A stretch of 64,000 nucleotides of DNA from Bordetella ansorpii (GTDB lineage Bacteria > Pseudomonadota > Gammaproteobacteria > Burkholderiales > Burkholderiaceae_B), in NCBI RefSeq assembly GCF_900078705.1, contig NZ_FKIF01000002.1, positions 248,001-312,000 of the forward strand, in the 5' to 3' direction. Positions 7,723 to 20,594 of the stretch are shown piece after piece. The notes under the pieces are model-generated. The model did no database searches, had not been told where the DNA came from, and saw only the letters and a program-made list of their open reading frames with translations. The position numbers were made by a program, and so were the translations under genes. The number at the start of each line of letters is the position of its first letter. The stretch's first letter is position 1.

Positions 7723-8101
7723 GCGGGTTCAATTGCGCCTGTGCGCAAAATATGTTTGACTACGGATTATGGCCTTTGTTTGCACCCCCTCCGCAATTGC
7801 CACCGAGCGCAACGACGCCTCGGTCGCAGGCCCGCGCGCAACCTCCGCGCGCCTACTGGCGCTATCGCTACACCTACCGATCGGTTGCCGGGCCTAGGGC
7901 CCCAAGTGGTAGCTCGGCAGCCTGGGTCAGCCCCTCCCCGACCCGACACGCCTGCCACGCGTCCATCCGTTTTTCTTTGCACGTTCCCGGATTTGAAACC
8001 GAATCCGGCCAGACTTCCGGCTTGAAGCCAGAGACCGCGCCCTCCGCCGCCGACCTGTTCGCGCGGACGGGCCCCGGATTCCCCCATACCGAGGTGTACC
8101 G
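7723..8101 (+). other. leuA leader region
   Basis: About 380 bases separate the membrane protein from leuA. A frame starting at the ATG at 7752 (MFDYGLWPLFAPPP...) is open through the whole leader and overlaps the leuA start, with Pro/Arg-rich content. It is not leucine-rich, so it is not a classical leu attenuator peptide. No T-box, riboswitch or intrinsic terminator was recognised. The interval is long enough to hold a promoter and a control element. Confidence 0.4.
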
Positions 8102-9808
8102 ATGATGCTCGCCAACCCTGCCGCCAAATACGTACCGTTCCGCCCGTTCGCCCAGGATTTCGCCGACCGCACCTGGCCCAGCCGCCGCATCACCACCCCG
8201 CCGATCTGGATGAGCACCGACCTGCGCGACGGCAACCAGTCGCTGATCGAGCCCATGAGCATCGAGCGCAAGCTGCGCTTCTTCGAACAACTCGTGAAGA
8301 TCGGCTTCAAGGAAATCGAGGTGGGCTTTCCCTCGGCCTCGCAGACCGATTTCGATTTCGTGCGCATGCTGATCGAGGAAAAGCGCATCCCCGACGACGT
8401 GACCATCATCGTGCTGACGCAATCGCGCGAAGACCTGATCACCCGCACGGTGGAATCGGCGGCCGGCGCCAGGTGCGCCATCGTCCATCTGTACAACGCC
8501 GTGGCGCCCGCGTTCCGCAAGATCGTCTTCAACATGAGCCAGGACGAGATCAAGAACATCGCGGTGACCGGCACGCGCCTGATCAAGCAGGAGATGGCCA
8601 AGTACCCGCAGACGAAGTGGCGCTACCAGTACTCGCCCGAGGTGTTCAGCACCACCGAGCCCGAATTCGCGCTGGCCGTGTCCAACGCCGTGGCCGAGGA
8701 ATGGAACGCCACGCCGCAGGACAAGATGGTGCTGAACCTGCCGGCCACCATCGAGGCCACCACGCCCAACATGTACGCCGACCAGATCGAATGGATGCAC
8801 CGCAACCTGGCGCGCCGCGACAGCATCATCCTGAGCGTGCACCCGCACAATGACCGCGGCACCGCCGTGGCCGCCGCCGAATTCGCCGTGATGGCCGGCG
8901 CCGACCGCATCGAAGGCTGCCTGTTCGGCAGCGGCGAGCGCACCGGCAACGTCGACCTCGTCACCCTGGCGCTGAACCTGTACACGCAGGGCGTGCATCC
9001 CGGCCTGGACTTCTCGGACATCGACGAAGTGCGCCGCTGTGCCGAGTACTGCAACCAGTTGCCCGTGCATCCGCGCCACCCCTACGCGGGCGACCTGGTG
9101 TTCACGGCCTTCTCGGGCTCGCACCAGGACGCCATCAAGAAAGGCTTCGCGCAACAGAAATCCGACGCCGTCTGGGAAGTGCCCTATCTGCCGATCGACC
9201 CGGCCGACCTGGGCCGCAGCTACGACGCCGTGATCCGCGTGAACAGCCAGTCGGGCAAGGGCGGCGTGTCGTACCTGCTCGAACAGGAGCACGGCCTGGT
9301 GCTGCCGCGCCGCCTGCAGATCGAATTCAGCCGCGCCATCCAGCGCGTGACCGACGAGACCGGCCGTGAAGTCACCGCCGAAGACGTCTACACGATCTTC
9401 GACCAGGAATACCTGCAGCAGCACGCTCCGTGGAAGCTGATCCGCCACCGTATCGACGGCGACCCCAGCGCCGGCGAAGGCAAGCAATTCGCCATCACGG
9501 CCGAACTGGAATACGACGGCGAGCGCCGCACGGTCACCGGCAGCGGCGACGGCGCCATCTCGGCTTTCGTGGCCGCGCTGGACGTGCCGGTCCGCATCAT
9601 GGACTACCACGAGCACTCGATCGGCACCGGCACCGATACCCGCGCCGCCAGCTACGTCGAAATGCGCGTGGGCGACTCGCCCACCGGTTTCGGCGTGGGC
9701 ATCGACCGCGACATCGTCACCGCGTCGTTCCGCGCCGTGCTGAGCGCGGTGAACCGCCATCTGGCTACCGGCGCCAGCGTAAACGCCGAAGAGGCCGTGG
9801 CGGCCTGA
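8102..9808 (+). CDS. leuA: 2-isopropylmalate synthase
   Basis: The enzyme condenses 2-ketoisovalerate with acetyl-CoA, the first committed step of leucine biosynthesis in the cytoplasm. The 568-residue protein has the HMGL-like TIM barrel (about 30-310) with the metal-binding and catalytic stretch [10 protein letters not shown] near residues 38-47 and the metal-binding HPHND near 245. A C-terminal LeuA regulatory domain (about 430-560) senses leucine. The length and sequence fit the LeuA2 type rather than the shorter E. coli type. GAGG precedes the ATG by 7 bases. It is followed by a strong terminator. Confidence 0.95.
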   Translation: MMLANPAAKYVPFRPFAQDFADRTWPSRRITTPPIWMSTDLRDGNQSLIEPMSIERKLRFFEQLVKIGFKEIEVGFPSASQTDFDFVRMLIEEKRIPDDVTIIVLTQSREDLITRTVESAAGARCAIVHLYNAVAPAFRKIVFNMSQDEIKNIAVTGTRLIKQEMAKYPQTKWRYQYSPEVFSTTEPEFALAVSNAVAEEWNATPQDKMVLNLPATIEATTPNMYADQIEWMHRNLARRDSIILSVHPHNDRGTAVAAAEFAVMAGADRIEGCLFGSGERTGNVDLVTLALNLYTQGVHPGLDFSDIDEVRRCAEYCNQLPVHPRHPYAGDLVFTAFSGSHQDAIKKGFAQQKSDAVWEVPYLPIDPADLGRSYDAVIRVNSQSGKGGVSYLLEQEHGLVLPRRLQIEFSRAIQRVTDETGREVTAEDVYTIFDQEYLQQHAPWKLIRHRIDGDPSAGEGKQFAITAELEYDGERRTVTGSGDGAISAFVAALDVPVRIMDYHEHSIGTGTDTRAASYVEMRVGDSPTGFGVGIDRDIVTASFRAVLSAVNRHLATGASVNAEEAVAA

Positions 9809-9875
9809 TACGGGCGTCTGGCGGCCCGTCTCGCGGACTGCCTTGCCGATGAAGGGCCATGTGCCGGCCCATGAA

Positions 9876-9906
9876 GACAAAACCCGCCGCAGCGGGTTTT
9901 GTCATT
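9876..9906. terminator. leuA intrinsic terminator
   Basis: A 12-bp perfect stem GACAAAACCCGC (9876-9887 with 9892-9903) with a CGCA loop includes A and T runs in its arms. It ends leuA transcription. Confidence 0.85.
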
Positions 9907-10010
9907 TCAGCGTGGCCCCCGCAACCGGGCGCCATGGGGTGATGCCGAACCGAAGGACCGCCGCGCTTCAGGCCCCGGGGACGACGGCACCGCCTTCTTG
10001 AAACATCGCG

Positions 10011-10391
10011 TCAGGCGTATTGCGCGAGGCCATTGCCGAGAGACCAGTTTTCTTTCCGGACCTCGACGAGGCTCACGAATACGTCTTCCGGCCGCATGCC
10101 TGGCGCTTCGCCCAAAATCTGCGCGATCCGCTGGAACAGGGCTTTCTTCTGTTCGACAGTGCGAGTGTCGTTCGCGGTAATCTGGATGAACACGAGATCG
10201 TCGCTGCGCGCCACGCCGAGATACGTCGCGCCGTAGCGGAAATTCGCGGCGTCGTGCTCGGTCAAGACCATGAACTGGTTATCTTCGGGAACGTCGAAGG
10301 TTTCGTGCATGGCGCGATGGACGCCATCGAAAATGGCCTGCCGGTAAGTGTCGGTCTTGCCCGTGCGTAGAGAGATGTGAACGAGAGGCAT
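10011..10391 (-). CDS. Tautomerase-family protein
   Basis: The 126-residue protein begins MPLVHISLRTGK, so Pro1 after Met removal would be the catalytic base of the tautomerase superfamily. The internal repeat (about 1-60 and 65-126) indicates a fused double beta-alpha-beta unit, larger than 4-oxalocrotonate tautomerase. GGAGGAG precedes the start. It is divergent from a LysR regulator 81 bases away, which probably controls it. The substrate is unknown. Confidence 0.8.
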   Translation of the reverse strand: MPLVHISLRTGKTDTYRQAIFDGVHRAMHETFDVPEDNQFMVLTEHDAANFRYGATYLGVARSDDLVFIQITANDTRTVEQKKALFQRIAQILGEAPGMRPEDVFVSLVEVRKENWSLGNGLAQYA

Positions 10392-10472
10392 GATGCTCCT
10401 CCAGGTGATGGGACTTTCATGCTATCCATTCCGATATGCTATGCGGGTGAATTTCAGCGATAAGCAATTGAA

Positions 10473-11330
10473 ATGACAGAACCCTCCCTGGACCTGGATG
10501 CCGTCAAGGCCTTCGTCCGCATTGCCGAATTTGGAAGTTTCACGCGCGCCGCCGAATCCTTGGGGACGACGCAGGCCGCCATGAGTTTGAAGCTGAAGCG
10601 GCTCGAAGACCGGCTGGGTTTCCGGCTCATCGAACGGACGCCCCGATACGTGGAGCTTTCGGCGCGAGGCACGGCCTTCCTGGTGCACGCTCGCGAACTC
10701 CTCTCGGTCCACGACCGTGCGCTCTGCGCCGTTGCCGGCGCCAGGCAGCGCCTGACCATCGGCATCAGCGACCACGTCGCGGGACCGGAACTGCCCGCGC
10801 TGATCGCACGCATGAACGCACAGGACCCGCAACTGCTGATCGAGATCCGGATCGGGTCGTCGAATGATCTCCTGCAGAGCTTCGACCGCCGGGAACTGGA
10901 TACGGTATTGGTGCGCCTGCATGCCGGGCGAAGCGACGGCGAGGTCGTGGTCGAGGAGAGATTCGGCTGGTTTGCCGCGCCGGGCTGGCAGCATTCCGCG
11001 GCGGAGCCCTTGCCCCTGGCCACCATGGCCGAACCCTGCGGCGTGCGCGCGATGGCAGAGCAAATGTTGGATGAAGCCGGCATACCCTGGGCCGAAGTAT
11101 TCGTGGGCGGCGGCGTCATGGCGGTCGCCTCGGCGGTCATGGCGGGGCTCGGCGTTGCCGCATTGTCCGCGCGCATGGTGCCGTTCGGCGCCGTGGACGT
11201 GGGTCCCAGGCTCGGGCTTCCCACATTGCCGCGACTGCCTGTCCTGCTGCACACCCGCATCAGGAATGGCCGAGCCAGCGATGCGCTTGCCGCGCTTTCA
11301 GCGGCATTCAAGAGCGCGGTGCGGAACTGA
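10473..11330 (+). CDS. LysR-family regulator, divergent from tautomerase
   Basis: The 285-residue protein has an N-terminal HTH (about 7-65, TRAAESLGTTQAAMSLKLKR) and a LysR effector domain. The divergent tautomerase gene is its likely target. No strong ribosome-binding site precedes the ATG. A 168-base interval without features follows before the convergent ALDH gene. Confidence 0.85.
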   Translation: MTEPSLDLDAVKAFVRIAEFGSFTRAAESLGTTQAAMSLKLKRLEDRLGFRLIERTPRYVELSARGTAFLVHARELLSVHDRALCAVAGARQRLTIGISDHVAGPELPALIARMNAQDPQLLIEIRIGSSNDLLQSFDRRELDTVLVRLHAGRSDGEVVVEERFGWFAAPGWQHSAAEPLPLATMAEPCGVRAMAEQMLDEAGIPWAEVFVGGGVMAVASAVMAGLGVAALSARMVPFGAVDVGPRLGLPTLPRLPVLLHTRIRNGRASDALAALSAAFKSAVRN

Positions 11331-11498
11331 CCCGAACCCGAAGCCGGTATGTGAGGCATGCGTTCTCGACGTGTTGGCGCATGCCGCCCGGCCACATTCG
11401 TGGTGTACAGGAAAGACCGATCCACCGCCTGCTGAACCCCACCTGCACGGACCGGACCTCAGCCTTGCCGGCCCGATCAACCCGAGCGGCGGTCCACA

Positions 11499-12932
11499 TC
11501 AATCGTGCTTGATCGAAATCGTCTTCAGCACGGTAAATCCATACAGCGCCTCGAAGCCCTTTTCTCGGCCGTGGCCGCTGGCCTTCACGCCGCCGAACGG
11601 CAGTTCGATGCCGCCGCCCGCGCCGTAGTTGTTGATGAAGACCTGGCCGCTGCGCACCTTGCGGGCCAGGCGCAACTGGCGCGCGCCGTCGCGGGTCCAG
11701 ATGCTGGCCACCAGCCCGTAGTCGGTGGCGTTGGCGATGCGCACGGCGTCGGCCTCGTCATCGAAAGGCATGGCCGACAGCACGGGGCCGAAAATCTCTT
11801 CCTGGCCCAGGCGATGGTCCACCGGCACGTCGCGCAGCAGCGTGGGAGCCTGGTAGAAGCCCTCGGGCGGCGCGCCATCCACCACGGCGCCGCGCGCCAC
11901 GGTGGCAATGCGGTCCTGTTCGGCAGCCTTCAGGAAGCCCTGCACGCGCTCGAGCTGGGTCTTGCGGATCAGCGGGCCGCAATCCAGGTCCATCGTGGCC
12001 GGACCCGCCCGCAATTTGGCGAAGGCGGCGCCCAGGCGCTCCAGCACGGCCTCATACGAGCCGCGCTGCACCAGCAGGCGGCTGCCGGCCGAGCAGGTCT
12101 GGCCGGCGTTCTGCACGATGGCATTGACCACAACGGGCAACAGCGCATCGACGTCGGCGTCGTCGAAGACGATCTGCGGCGACTTGCCGCCCAGTTCCAG
12201 CGTCACGGGCACGTGACGCTCGGCCGCGGCCTGCGTGACCAGCGCGCCGATGCGCGGCGAGCCGGTGAACGAAATGTGATCGATACCCGGATGGCGCGTC
12301 AACGCATCGCCGGCCTCATGGCCATAGCCGGTGACGATGTTCAACGCCCCCGCCGGAAAACCCGCCTGCGCCGCCAGCTCGGCCACGCGCAGCAGCGACA
12401 GGCAGGCGTCCTCGGCGGGCTTGACCACGCACGCATTGCCCGCGGCCAGCGCGCCGCCGACGCTGCGGCCGAAAATCTGCATCGGATAGTTCCACGGCAC
12501 CACGTGGCCCGTCACGCCGTGCGGCTCGCGTAGCGTCAGCACCGTGTAGCCCTGGGTGTAAGGCAGCGTCTGGCCGTGCAGCTTGTCGGCCGCGCCGCCA
12601 TAGAACTCGAAGTAGCGCGCCAGGGCCGTGACGTCGGCGCGCGCCTGCCTGGTGGGCTTGCCGCAATCGCGCGATTCGATCTCGGCCAGTTCGTCGAAAT
12701 GGTCCAGCACTGTCACCGACAGCTTCAACAGCAGGCGGCCGCGTTCGGCGGCGCTCAGGCGGCCCCAGGCGCCCTCGTAGGCGCGGCGCGCGGCCTGCAC
12801 GGCCGCGTCGATGTCGGCGGCGTTGCCGCGCGCGATGCTGTCGAATTCCTGGCCCGAGGACGGGTCGATGACGGGGATACGCTCACCCGACGAGCCCTGC
12901 GCCGGCCGATTGTCGATGAAGTGCTGTCTCAT
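11499..12932 (-). CDS. NAD(P)-dependent aldehyde dehydrogenase
   Basis: The enzyme oxidises an aldehyde to the acid in the cytoplasm. The protein has 477 residues with the catalytic glutamate region (ELGGKSPQ, about 245-252) and the nucleophilic cysteine in QNAGQTCSAGS (about 286). The closest resemblance is to betaine-aldehyde-type ALDHs. The start MRQHFIDN is supported by GGAGG 6 bases upstream; a longer frame upstream lacks ALDH similarity. An SDR and a 4-OT-type tautomerase lie just upstream on the same strand, suggesting a small catabolic set. The natural substrate is not evident. Confidence 0.9.
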   Translation of the reverse strand: MRQHFIDNRPAQGSSGERIPVIDPSSGQEFDSIARGNAADIDAAVQAARRAYEGAWGRLSAAERGRLLLKLSVTVLDHFDELAEIESRDCGKPTRQARADVTALARYFEFYGGAADKLHGQTLPYTQGYTVLTLREPHGVTGHVVPWNYPMQIFGRSVGGALAAGNACVVKPAEDACLSLLRVAELAAQAGFPAGALNIVTGYGHEAGDALTRHPGIDHISFTGSPRIGALVTQAAAERHVPVTLELGGKSPQIVFDDADVDALLPVVVNAIVQNAGQTCSAGSRLLVQRGSYEAVLERLGAAFAKLRAGPATMDLDCGPLIRKTQLERVQGFLKAAEQDRIATVARGAVVDGAPPEGFYQAPTLLRDVPVDHRLGQEEIFGPVLSAMPFDDEADAVRIANATDYGLVASIWTRDGARQLRLARKVRSGQVFINNYGAGGGIELPFGGVKASGHGREKGFEALYGFTVLKTISIKHD

Positions 12933-13117
12933 AACCACCTCCGATAGATATGCTTGGGGAAGGCCACGTCCTCTTGATGGGATGCTTGCCGCGGACATGC
13001 CGCCACGCCATGAGCCCCGGCGGCATGCAAGGGGGAACGAGCGCGGGCCGGCACGAAATGCGCCTGATGGCGCGATGGGCCGATATCCATGGCCCACACG
13101 CCAGTGTAAACACGTCT

Positions 13118-13897
13118 TCAGAACTGGATGGACAAGCCCCCGTCCACGACCAGGACGTGCCCATTCACGTAAGACGCCGCGGAGGACGCCAGGAACACGG
13201 CGGCCCCGGCGATCTCCTCGGGCTGTCCCCAGCGGCGCATGGGATTGCGCGCGGCCACCACCGGCCCGACAGCGGGGTCGGCCACCATGGCGGCATTGGT
13301 CTCGGTGGCGAAAGTGCCGGGCGCGATGGCGTTGCTGGTGATGCCCAGCGGGGCATACTCCATGGCCAGCGCCCGCATCATGCCCGTCATGCCCTGCTTG
13401 GCGGCGGGATACACGGCATCGCCCGCACGCGCCAGCTCACCCACCACCGAGGTGATGGCGATCAAGCGGCCATGCCGGTGGCGCACCATGCGTTCGGCGG
13501 CCAGCTTGGACAGCACCATGCCCGCCACCAGGTCGGTGTCGATCAGCGCGCGGATTTCGGCGGGCGCCATGGCCTGCAGGGTCTTGCGGTTGCGAGCCCC
13601 CACGTTGTTGACCAGCACGTCGAGCCGCCCGAATTCGGCATCGATGCGGGAGAAGGCGGCCTCGACGGCGGCGTCGTCGGCAACGTCGAACGGCAGCGCC
13701 GAAGCGGCCAGGCCGTCGGCGCGCAGCGCCTGCACGGCCTGGCCGACGGCCTGCACGTCGCGGCCGTTGATCAGGACGTGCGCGCCACAGCCCGCCATGG
13801 CGCGCGCGATGCACAGGCCCAGCCCGCGGGCCGAACCGGTGACCAGCGCGATCTGGCCGGCCAGCGAAAACTGTTGCAGGAACGATGAGGCAGTCAT
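13118..13897 (-). CDS. Short-chain dehydrogenase/reductase
   Basis: The 259-residue classical SDR has the nucleotide-binding motif TGSARGLG (about 20-27), NNVG (about 96), and the active-site YPAAK. It resembles gluconate 5-dehydrogenase-like (IdnO) SDRs and probably interconverts a hydroxyl and a ketone with NAD(P)H. It lies between the tautomerase and the ALDH on the same strand, with 185 bases before the ALDH, so an operon is plausible but not tight. Confidence 0.88.
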   Translation of the reverse strand: MTASSFLQQFSLAGQIALVTGSARGLGLCIARAMAGCGAHVLINGRDVQAVGQAVQALRADGLAASALPFDVADDAAVEAAFSRIDAEFGRLDVLVNNVGARNRKTLQAMAPAEIRALIDTDLVAGMVLSKLAAERMVRHRHGRLIAITSVVGELARAGDAVYPAAKQGMTGMMRALAMEYAPLGITSNAIAPGTFATETNAAMVADPAVGPVVAARNPMRRWGQPEEIAGAAVFLASSAASYVNGHVLVVDGGLSIQF

Positions 13898-13936
13898 GCG
13901 GCGACACTCACGTCAAGACGCAGCGCGGCACGCCGG

Positions 13937-14155
13937 TCAGCGCGAGGCCGATGGCAGTGGCGGCGCGGCGTTGCGGCGCGAGACCAGCGTGCCGGCGGTC
14001 GCCCAGTTCTGCGGCGCGACGTCATCGAACACCACGAACACGCTTTGCGGATTGGCGCCGGCATGCTCGACCAGCGCCTGCGTCACCGACGCGGCGATGG
14101 CGGCCTTCTGGTCTTCGGTACGGCCTTCCAGGATTTCGATACGGACGTAAGGCAT
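13937..14155 (-). CDS. 4-oxalocrotonate tautomerase-like protein
   Basis: The 72-residue protein starts MPYVRIEILEG, giving the catalytic Pro1 of the 4-OT family after Met removal. Length and the helix region (EDQKAAIAASVTQALVEH) fit the small single-domain type. AAGGAA precedes the start by 6 bases, and an upstream extension of the frame is rejected because it would bury Pro1. It is the second tautomerase in 4 kb. It stands just upstream of the SDR on the same strand. Confidence 0.85.
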   Translation of the reverse strand: MPYVRIEILEGRTEDQKAAIAASVTQALVEHAGANPQSVFVVFDDVAPQNWATAGTLVSRRNAAPPLPSASR

Positions 14156-14246
14156 GGAGATTCCTTGTTCGGAGAAAGCGACGGGCTCGGAAGCCCAACC
14201 CTGGCGCGTGGCTCGCGCACGCGCCAGGTCCGGGCGGATCGGAAGA

Positions 14247-16913
<2,667 letters not shown>

Positions 16914-16976
16914 GAGTATCCAGTGGCGGCAGTCCCGCCTCGATTAGCGCGGATGATAAGAGGGGAGATTCAGGGC

Positions 16977-19601
16977 ATGCAAGTCGGGGGTCATTCGCCA
17001 GCGGGATCGGAATTGCACACTTGGCGCCAATTCCTGGCTCGCGCGACCCTGGGATTGGGGGTCCTGCTGCTGGGCAGCGGCGTGATTTGCGGGGTCGCGG
17101 CCAACTGGCCGGCGCTGGACAAGACCGAGCGTTTCGTTGGCGCCCAGGCCCTGCTGGCGCTGTGCGCGCTGGCCGCCGCGGGCATCGGACTGCGCCTGCG
17201 CGCCGATGCCGATTCGCGGCGCCACATCGCGGGCGCGGCGCTGGCATTGGCCGGCCTGCTGCTGGGCGCCCTGCTCGCCCTCGTGGGTCAAACATACCAA
17301 ACGGGCGCCGACACCTGGGAATTGTTTGCCCTCTGGGCCTTGCTGCTGCTGCCCTGGGCGCTGGTGGCGGCCAGCCAGCCGGTCTGGCTGCTTTGGGTGC
17401 TGGTCGTGAACGTCGCCGCCGCGCTGTGGCTGGGCGAGCACCTGTTCGTGTGGTGGGTGGCATTCGCGGGGCCCGGTTTCCCGAGTCTGGTGATGGCAGG
17501 ACTGAACCTGCTGATGTTGACCGGCTGGGAACTGGCCGCGCGCCGTTGGCGCGCCGGCACCCGGGTCGGGCCCCGCGTGCTGGCCATCCTGGCGGTGGGC
17601 GTGCTGGTGCTGGCCCTGCTCGTGGGCGACATCATCCTGGGCCTGGGCAGCTACACCGGCATCGCCTGGATCATCGTCACCCTGATCCTGGGCCTGTATT
17701 ACCTTCGCGGGCGGCGCGATCTGGTCATCCTGGCCATGCTGGCCGCCGGGGCCATCCTCGTGTCGCTGCGGGGGGTCGGAGAATGGCTGCTGCGGCTGGA
17801 GCCCGGCATCTGGGCGGTCCTGCCGCTGGCCGCGCTGCTGATGGCCGAGGCCGTGTGGGCCGCGCGCTGGCTGCGCAAACTGGCCGCGCAAAGCCCATCC
17901 CGGCGGATGGCCGATCCCGGGCCCGAAGGCGCCTCGGCGGGCAATGCGGTCGATCCCGCCGACGCCGGCGCCCCCGTCATCGGGCTGGCGGGCAGCGCCA
18001 CCCTGGCACGGGCCGAGACGCCCTGGTACATCTACGGCCTGCTGGGCCTGAGCGCCTGGCTGGCGACACTGCTGCTGTTGCTGTTCCTGGCCGTGTCCGG
18101 CGTGATCGGCTCGCCGGAGATGGCGGGACTGGCCGGCCTGGCCCTGTGCACGGCCAGCATCGCAGCCTTGCGCAACGCCAGCGGGGCGTTCTGGCGCCAG
18201 TGCGCCACCGCGATGGGCTTCACCGGGCAACTCCTGATCGCGTATGGCCTGTACGACCTGTCCTCCGCCTACGGCACCTGGCTGATCGTGCTGGCGACGG
18301 GTATCGTCGTCTATGCCCTGGCTCCCGACGCGCTGCTGCGGTTTCTCAGCGGCTGGATGATGGCCCTGGCCGGCGCCTGCCTGGTCTGGCGGTTCATGTG
18401 GCCCAACCTGGCCACCAACGTCGACCTGATCGACGCCATGATGGACTACGACGTGGCCATCTCTTCCATCATCTGGCAACCGGTCGCGGTGCTGGGCGCC
18501 TGGACGGCCGCCGCGGCCTTCTGGATCGGGCACCGCCTGGCGCCGCCCCGCCAACGCAAGCTGGACCCGCTGGGCTGGTCGACCGCCATCGCCGTGCAAA
18601 GCCTGGTATGGCTGTCTGGCGGCGTGGCGGCCACGAACCTGTTCGCGCTCTGGTCGGCGCGGCCCGCCACCGCCGCGCTCAGCCTGGCCGGCGCCCTGCT
18701 GCCGGCCGTGGCCGCGGCCCTGGTGCTGGGCGCGCGCCGCGCGGCGCTGACGCCCGCGCTGGTCTGGACAGTGCCCCTGGCGCTGCTGGTGCTGGCGCTG
18801 TTCTGGCTGCCCAGCCCGGGCATCGCCTTCGCGCTGGCATGGATGCTGCTGGGGGCCGGCCTGAACAAGCCGCGCCTGACCATTTTCGGCGTGCTGGCGT
18901 TGCTGTCCTACCTGCTGATCTATTACTACCAGTTGGAAGTGCCGCTGCTGCGGAAGGCCGGCTGGCTCGCCACGGCCGGCGTCATGATGTTCCTGCTGCG
19001 CGGCATGGTGTGGCTGGTGCCGCGCGTGATGCGCACGGCGACGGCCGCGCCTTGCGTACCTGGCCGCGCCACCGCCGCCCAGCGCTGGCGCGCGGCGGGC
19101 GTGCTGGCCGGGCTGCTGCTGGCGCTGGCGGTGGCCAATACCACGATCTGGCAGCGCGAGACCCTGCTGGCCTCGGGCCGCGTGGCCATCCTGGAACTGG
19201 CGCCTGTCGATCCGCGCTCGCTGATGCAGGGCGACTACATGGCGCTGCGCTTCGCGGCGGGCAATGCCGTCAACCGGCTGCTGGACCAGGACCCGAGCCA
19301 CCTGGGACCGGATGACAGCCCCTTCGTGCGCACCGAGGGCTATCTGGTGCTGGCGCCCGACGAACAGGGCGTGGCGCAGGCCGTGCGGCTGCAGGAGCGC
19401 GCGGAGCCGCGAACCGGCAACGAACTGGTGTTGCGCTACCGCGTGCGGCCCGAGGGCGTGCGCATCGTCACCAACGCCTATTTCTTCCCCGAGGGACAGG
19501 CCGGGCATTACGCGACGGCGCGCTATGGCGAGATCCGCGTGGATGACAGCGGCACGGGCCTGCTGGTTCGGATGCTGGACGAGAAGCGTCAGCCGCTGTA
19601 G
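16977..19601 (+). CDS. Large membrane protein: DUF2157, DUF4401 and GDYXXLXY domains fused
   Basis: The protein has 874 residues and about 20 predicted membrane helices. The N-terminal part (about 15-330) fits DUF2157 and the middle (about 340-680) fits DUF4401. The C-terminal part fits the GDYXXLXY family, with the signature MQGDYMALRF near residue 753. In many bacteria these are encoded by separate neighbouring genes, so this is a fusion. The start is ATG 16977 with AGGGGAG upstream; a GTG at 16923 would overlap the divergent topB promoter. The cellular role of these families is unknown. Confidence 0.75.
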   Translation: MQVGGHSPAGSELHTWRQFLARATLGLGVLLLGSGVICGVAANWPALDKTERFVGAQALLALCALAAAGIGLRLRADADSRRHIAGAALALAGLLLGALLALVGQTYQTGADTWELFALWALLLLPWALVAASQPVWLLWVLVVNVAAALWLGEHLFVWWVAFAGPGFPSLVMAGLNLLMLTGWELAARRWRAGTRVGPRVLAILAVGVLVLALLVGDIILGLGSYTGIAWIIVTLILGLYYLRGRRDLVILAMLAAGAILVSLRGVGEWLLRLEPGIWAVLPLAALLMAEAVWAARWLRKLAAQSPSRRMADPGPEGASAGNAVDPADAGAPVIGLAGSATLARAETPWYIYGLLGLSAWLATLLLLLFLAVSGVIGSPEMAGLAGLALCTASIAALRNASGAFWRQCATAMGFTGQLLIAYGLYDLSSAYGTWLIVLATGIVVYALAPDALLRFLSGWMMALAGACLVWRFMWPNLATNVDLIDAMMDYDVAISSIIWQPVAVLGAWTAAAAFWIGHRLAPPRQRKLDPLGWSTAIAVQSLVWLSGGVAATNLFALWSARPATAALSLAGALLPAVAAALVLGARRAALTPALVWTVPLALLVLALFWLPSPGIAFALAWMLLGAGLNKPRLTIFGVLALLSYLLIYYYQLEVPLLRKAGWLATAGVMMFLLRGMVWLVPRVMRTATAAPCVPGRATAAQRWRAAGVLAGLLLALAVANTTIWQRETLLASGRVAILELAPVDPRSLMQGDYMALRFAAGNAVNRLLDQDPSHLGPDDSPFVRTEGYLVLAPDEQGVAQAVRLQERAEPRTGNELVLRYRVRPEGVRIVTNAYFFPEGQAGHYATARYGEIRVDDSGTGLLVRMLDEKRQPL

Positions 19602-19655
19602 GGGGGCAGCGTGCCCGCCCCGCTTTTCCTGGAGGTGCGGGTAAGGCGGCAGTGC

Positions 19656-20537
19656 TCAGGCCAGCGGAAAGCGCCGCGCCCAGCGTGCCGTCGCTTCGGC
19701 CAGGAAGGCCGGCACGTCCGCGGCGTCGAACCCCTCGAAGCCCAGATCGCGCCAGGCCCGGCCCAGCGTCTGCAACGGCTGCGTGGTATCCAGCGCCGCC
19801 GCGCCGTTCTGCTTGGACAGCTTCATGCCGCTGTCCGGATCCACGATCAGCGGCACGTGCATCACACGCGGCACGGGCAGGCCCAGCAGGCGCGCCAACA
19901 CGCGCTGCCGCGCGGTGGAACTGAGCAGATCGGCGCCCCGCACCACATCGGTCACCCCTTGGGCGCCGTCGTCCACCACCACGGCCAGCTGATAGGCCCA
20001 CAGGCCGTCCGCGCGCCGCAGGGTGAAGTCCCCCACGGCCTGCGCCACGTCCTGCTGCTGGGGGCCCAACCAGCGATCCTGGAAGGATTCCGTGCCCGAC
20101 GGCACCCGAACGCGCCAAGCGCGCGCCCGGCGGCCCGGCGCCAGGCCATGGCGACAAGTGCCGGGATAGGGCCGTTCGCCATCGGCGCCGGCCTCGCCCC
20201 CGCGCAGTTGCGAGTCGGCGATTTCGCGCCGGGTACAGCCGCAGCCATAGATCAGCCCGCGCGCGGCAAGGTCATCGAACGCCTGCTGATACGCCGGACC
20301 GCGCCAGGATTGCCACATGACATCGCCGTCCCAGCGCAGCCCCAGGGCGCGCAACTGATCCATGATGCGGTCGGCGGCGCCCTGGACGGTGCGCGGGGTA
20401 TCGACGTCCTCGATGCGCAGCAGCCAGCGGCCGTGCCGGGCGCGGGCGTCCAGCCAACTGCCCAGCGCGGCCACCAGCGAACCCGCGTGCAGCGGCCCGC
20501 TGGGACTGGGAGCGAAGCGGCCGATGTACGTCGTCAA
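19656..20537 (-). CDS. gluQ: Glutamyl-Q tRNA(Asp) synthetase
   Basis: GluQ attaches glutamate to the queuosine base at position 34 of tRNA(Asp). The 293-residue protein has the class I HIGH-like motif [12 protein letters not shown] near residues 10-21 and the KMSKS-like GMKLSKQ near 235. It lacks an anticodon-binding domain, as expected. A CxC...C zinc site (CGCTRREI and PGTCR) is present. The start codon is TTG. It follows smg by 57 bases on the same strand, so the two are probably cotranscribed. Confidence 0.92.
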   Translation of the reverse strand: MTTYIGRFAPSPSGPLHAGSLVAALGSWLDARARHGRWLLRIEDVDTPRTVQGAADRIMDQLRALGLRWDGDVMWQSWRGPAYQQAFDDLAARGLIYGCGCTRREIADSQLRGGEAGADGERPYPGTCRHGLAPGRRARAWRVRVPSGTESFQDRWLGPQQQDVAQAVGDFTLRRADGLWAYQLAVVVDDGAQGVTDVVRGADLLSSTARQRVLARLLGLPVPRVMHVPLIVDPDSGMKLSKQNGAAALDTTQPLQTLGRAWRDLGFEGFDAADVPAFLAEATARWARRFPLA

Positions 20538-20594
20538 GGGAATGAATGAGGGACGAGCCCCGTTTGCGAGGCCCGGAAATCCGTGCGGCGGGGC

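Noticed and set aside
7874-9880. A 668-codon open frame antisense to leuA
   Set aside because: It is rich in Arg, Gly, His and Val as expected from the complement of a GC-rich gene, and leuA on the other strand is a complete recognised enzyme.
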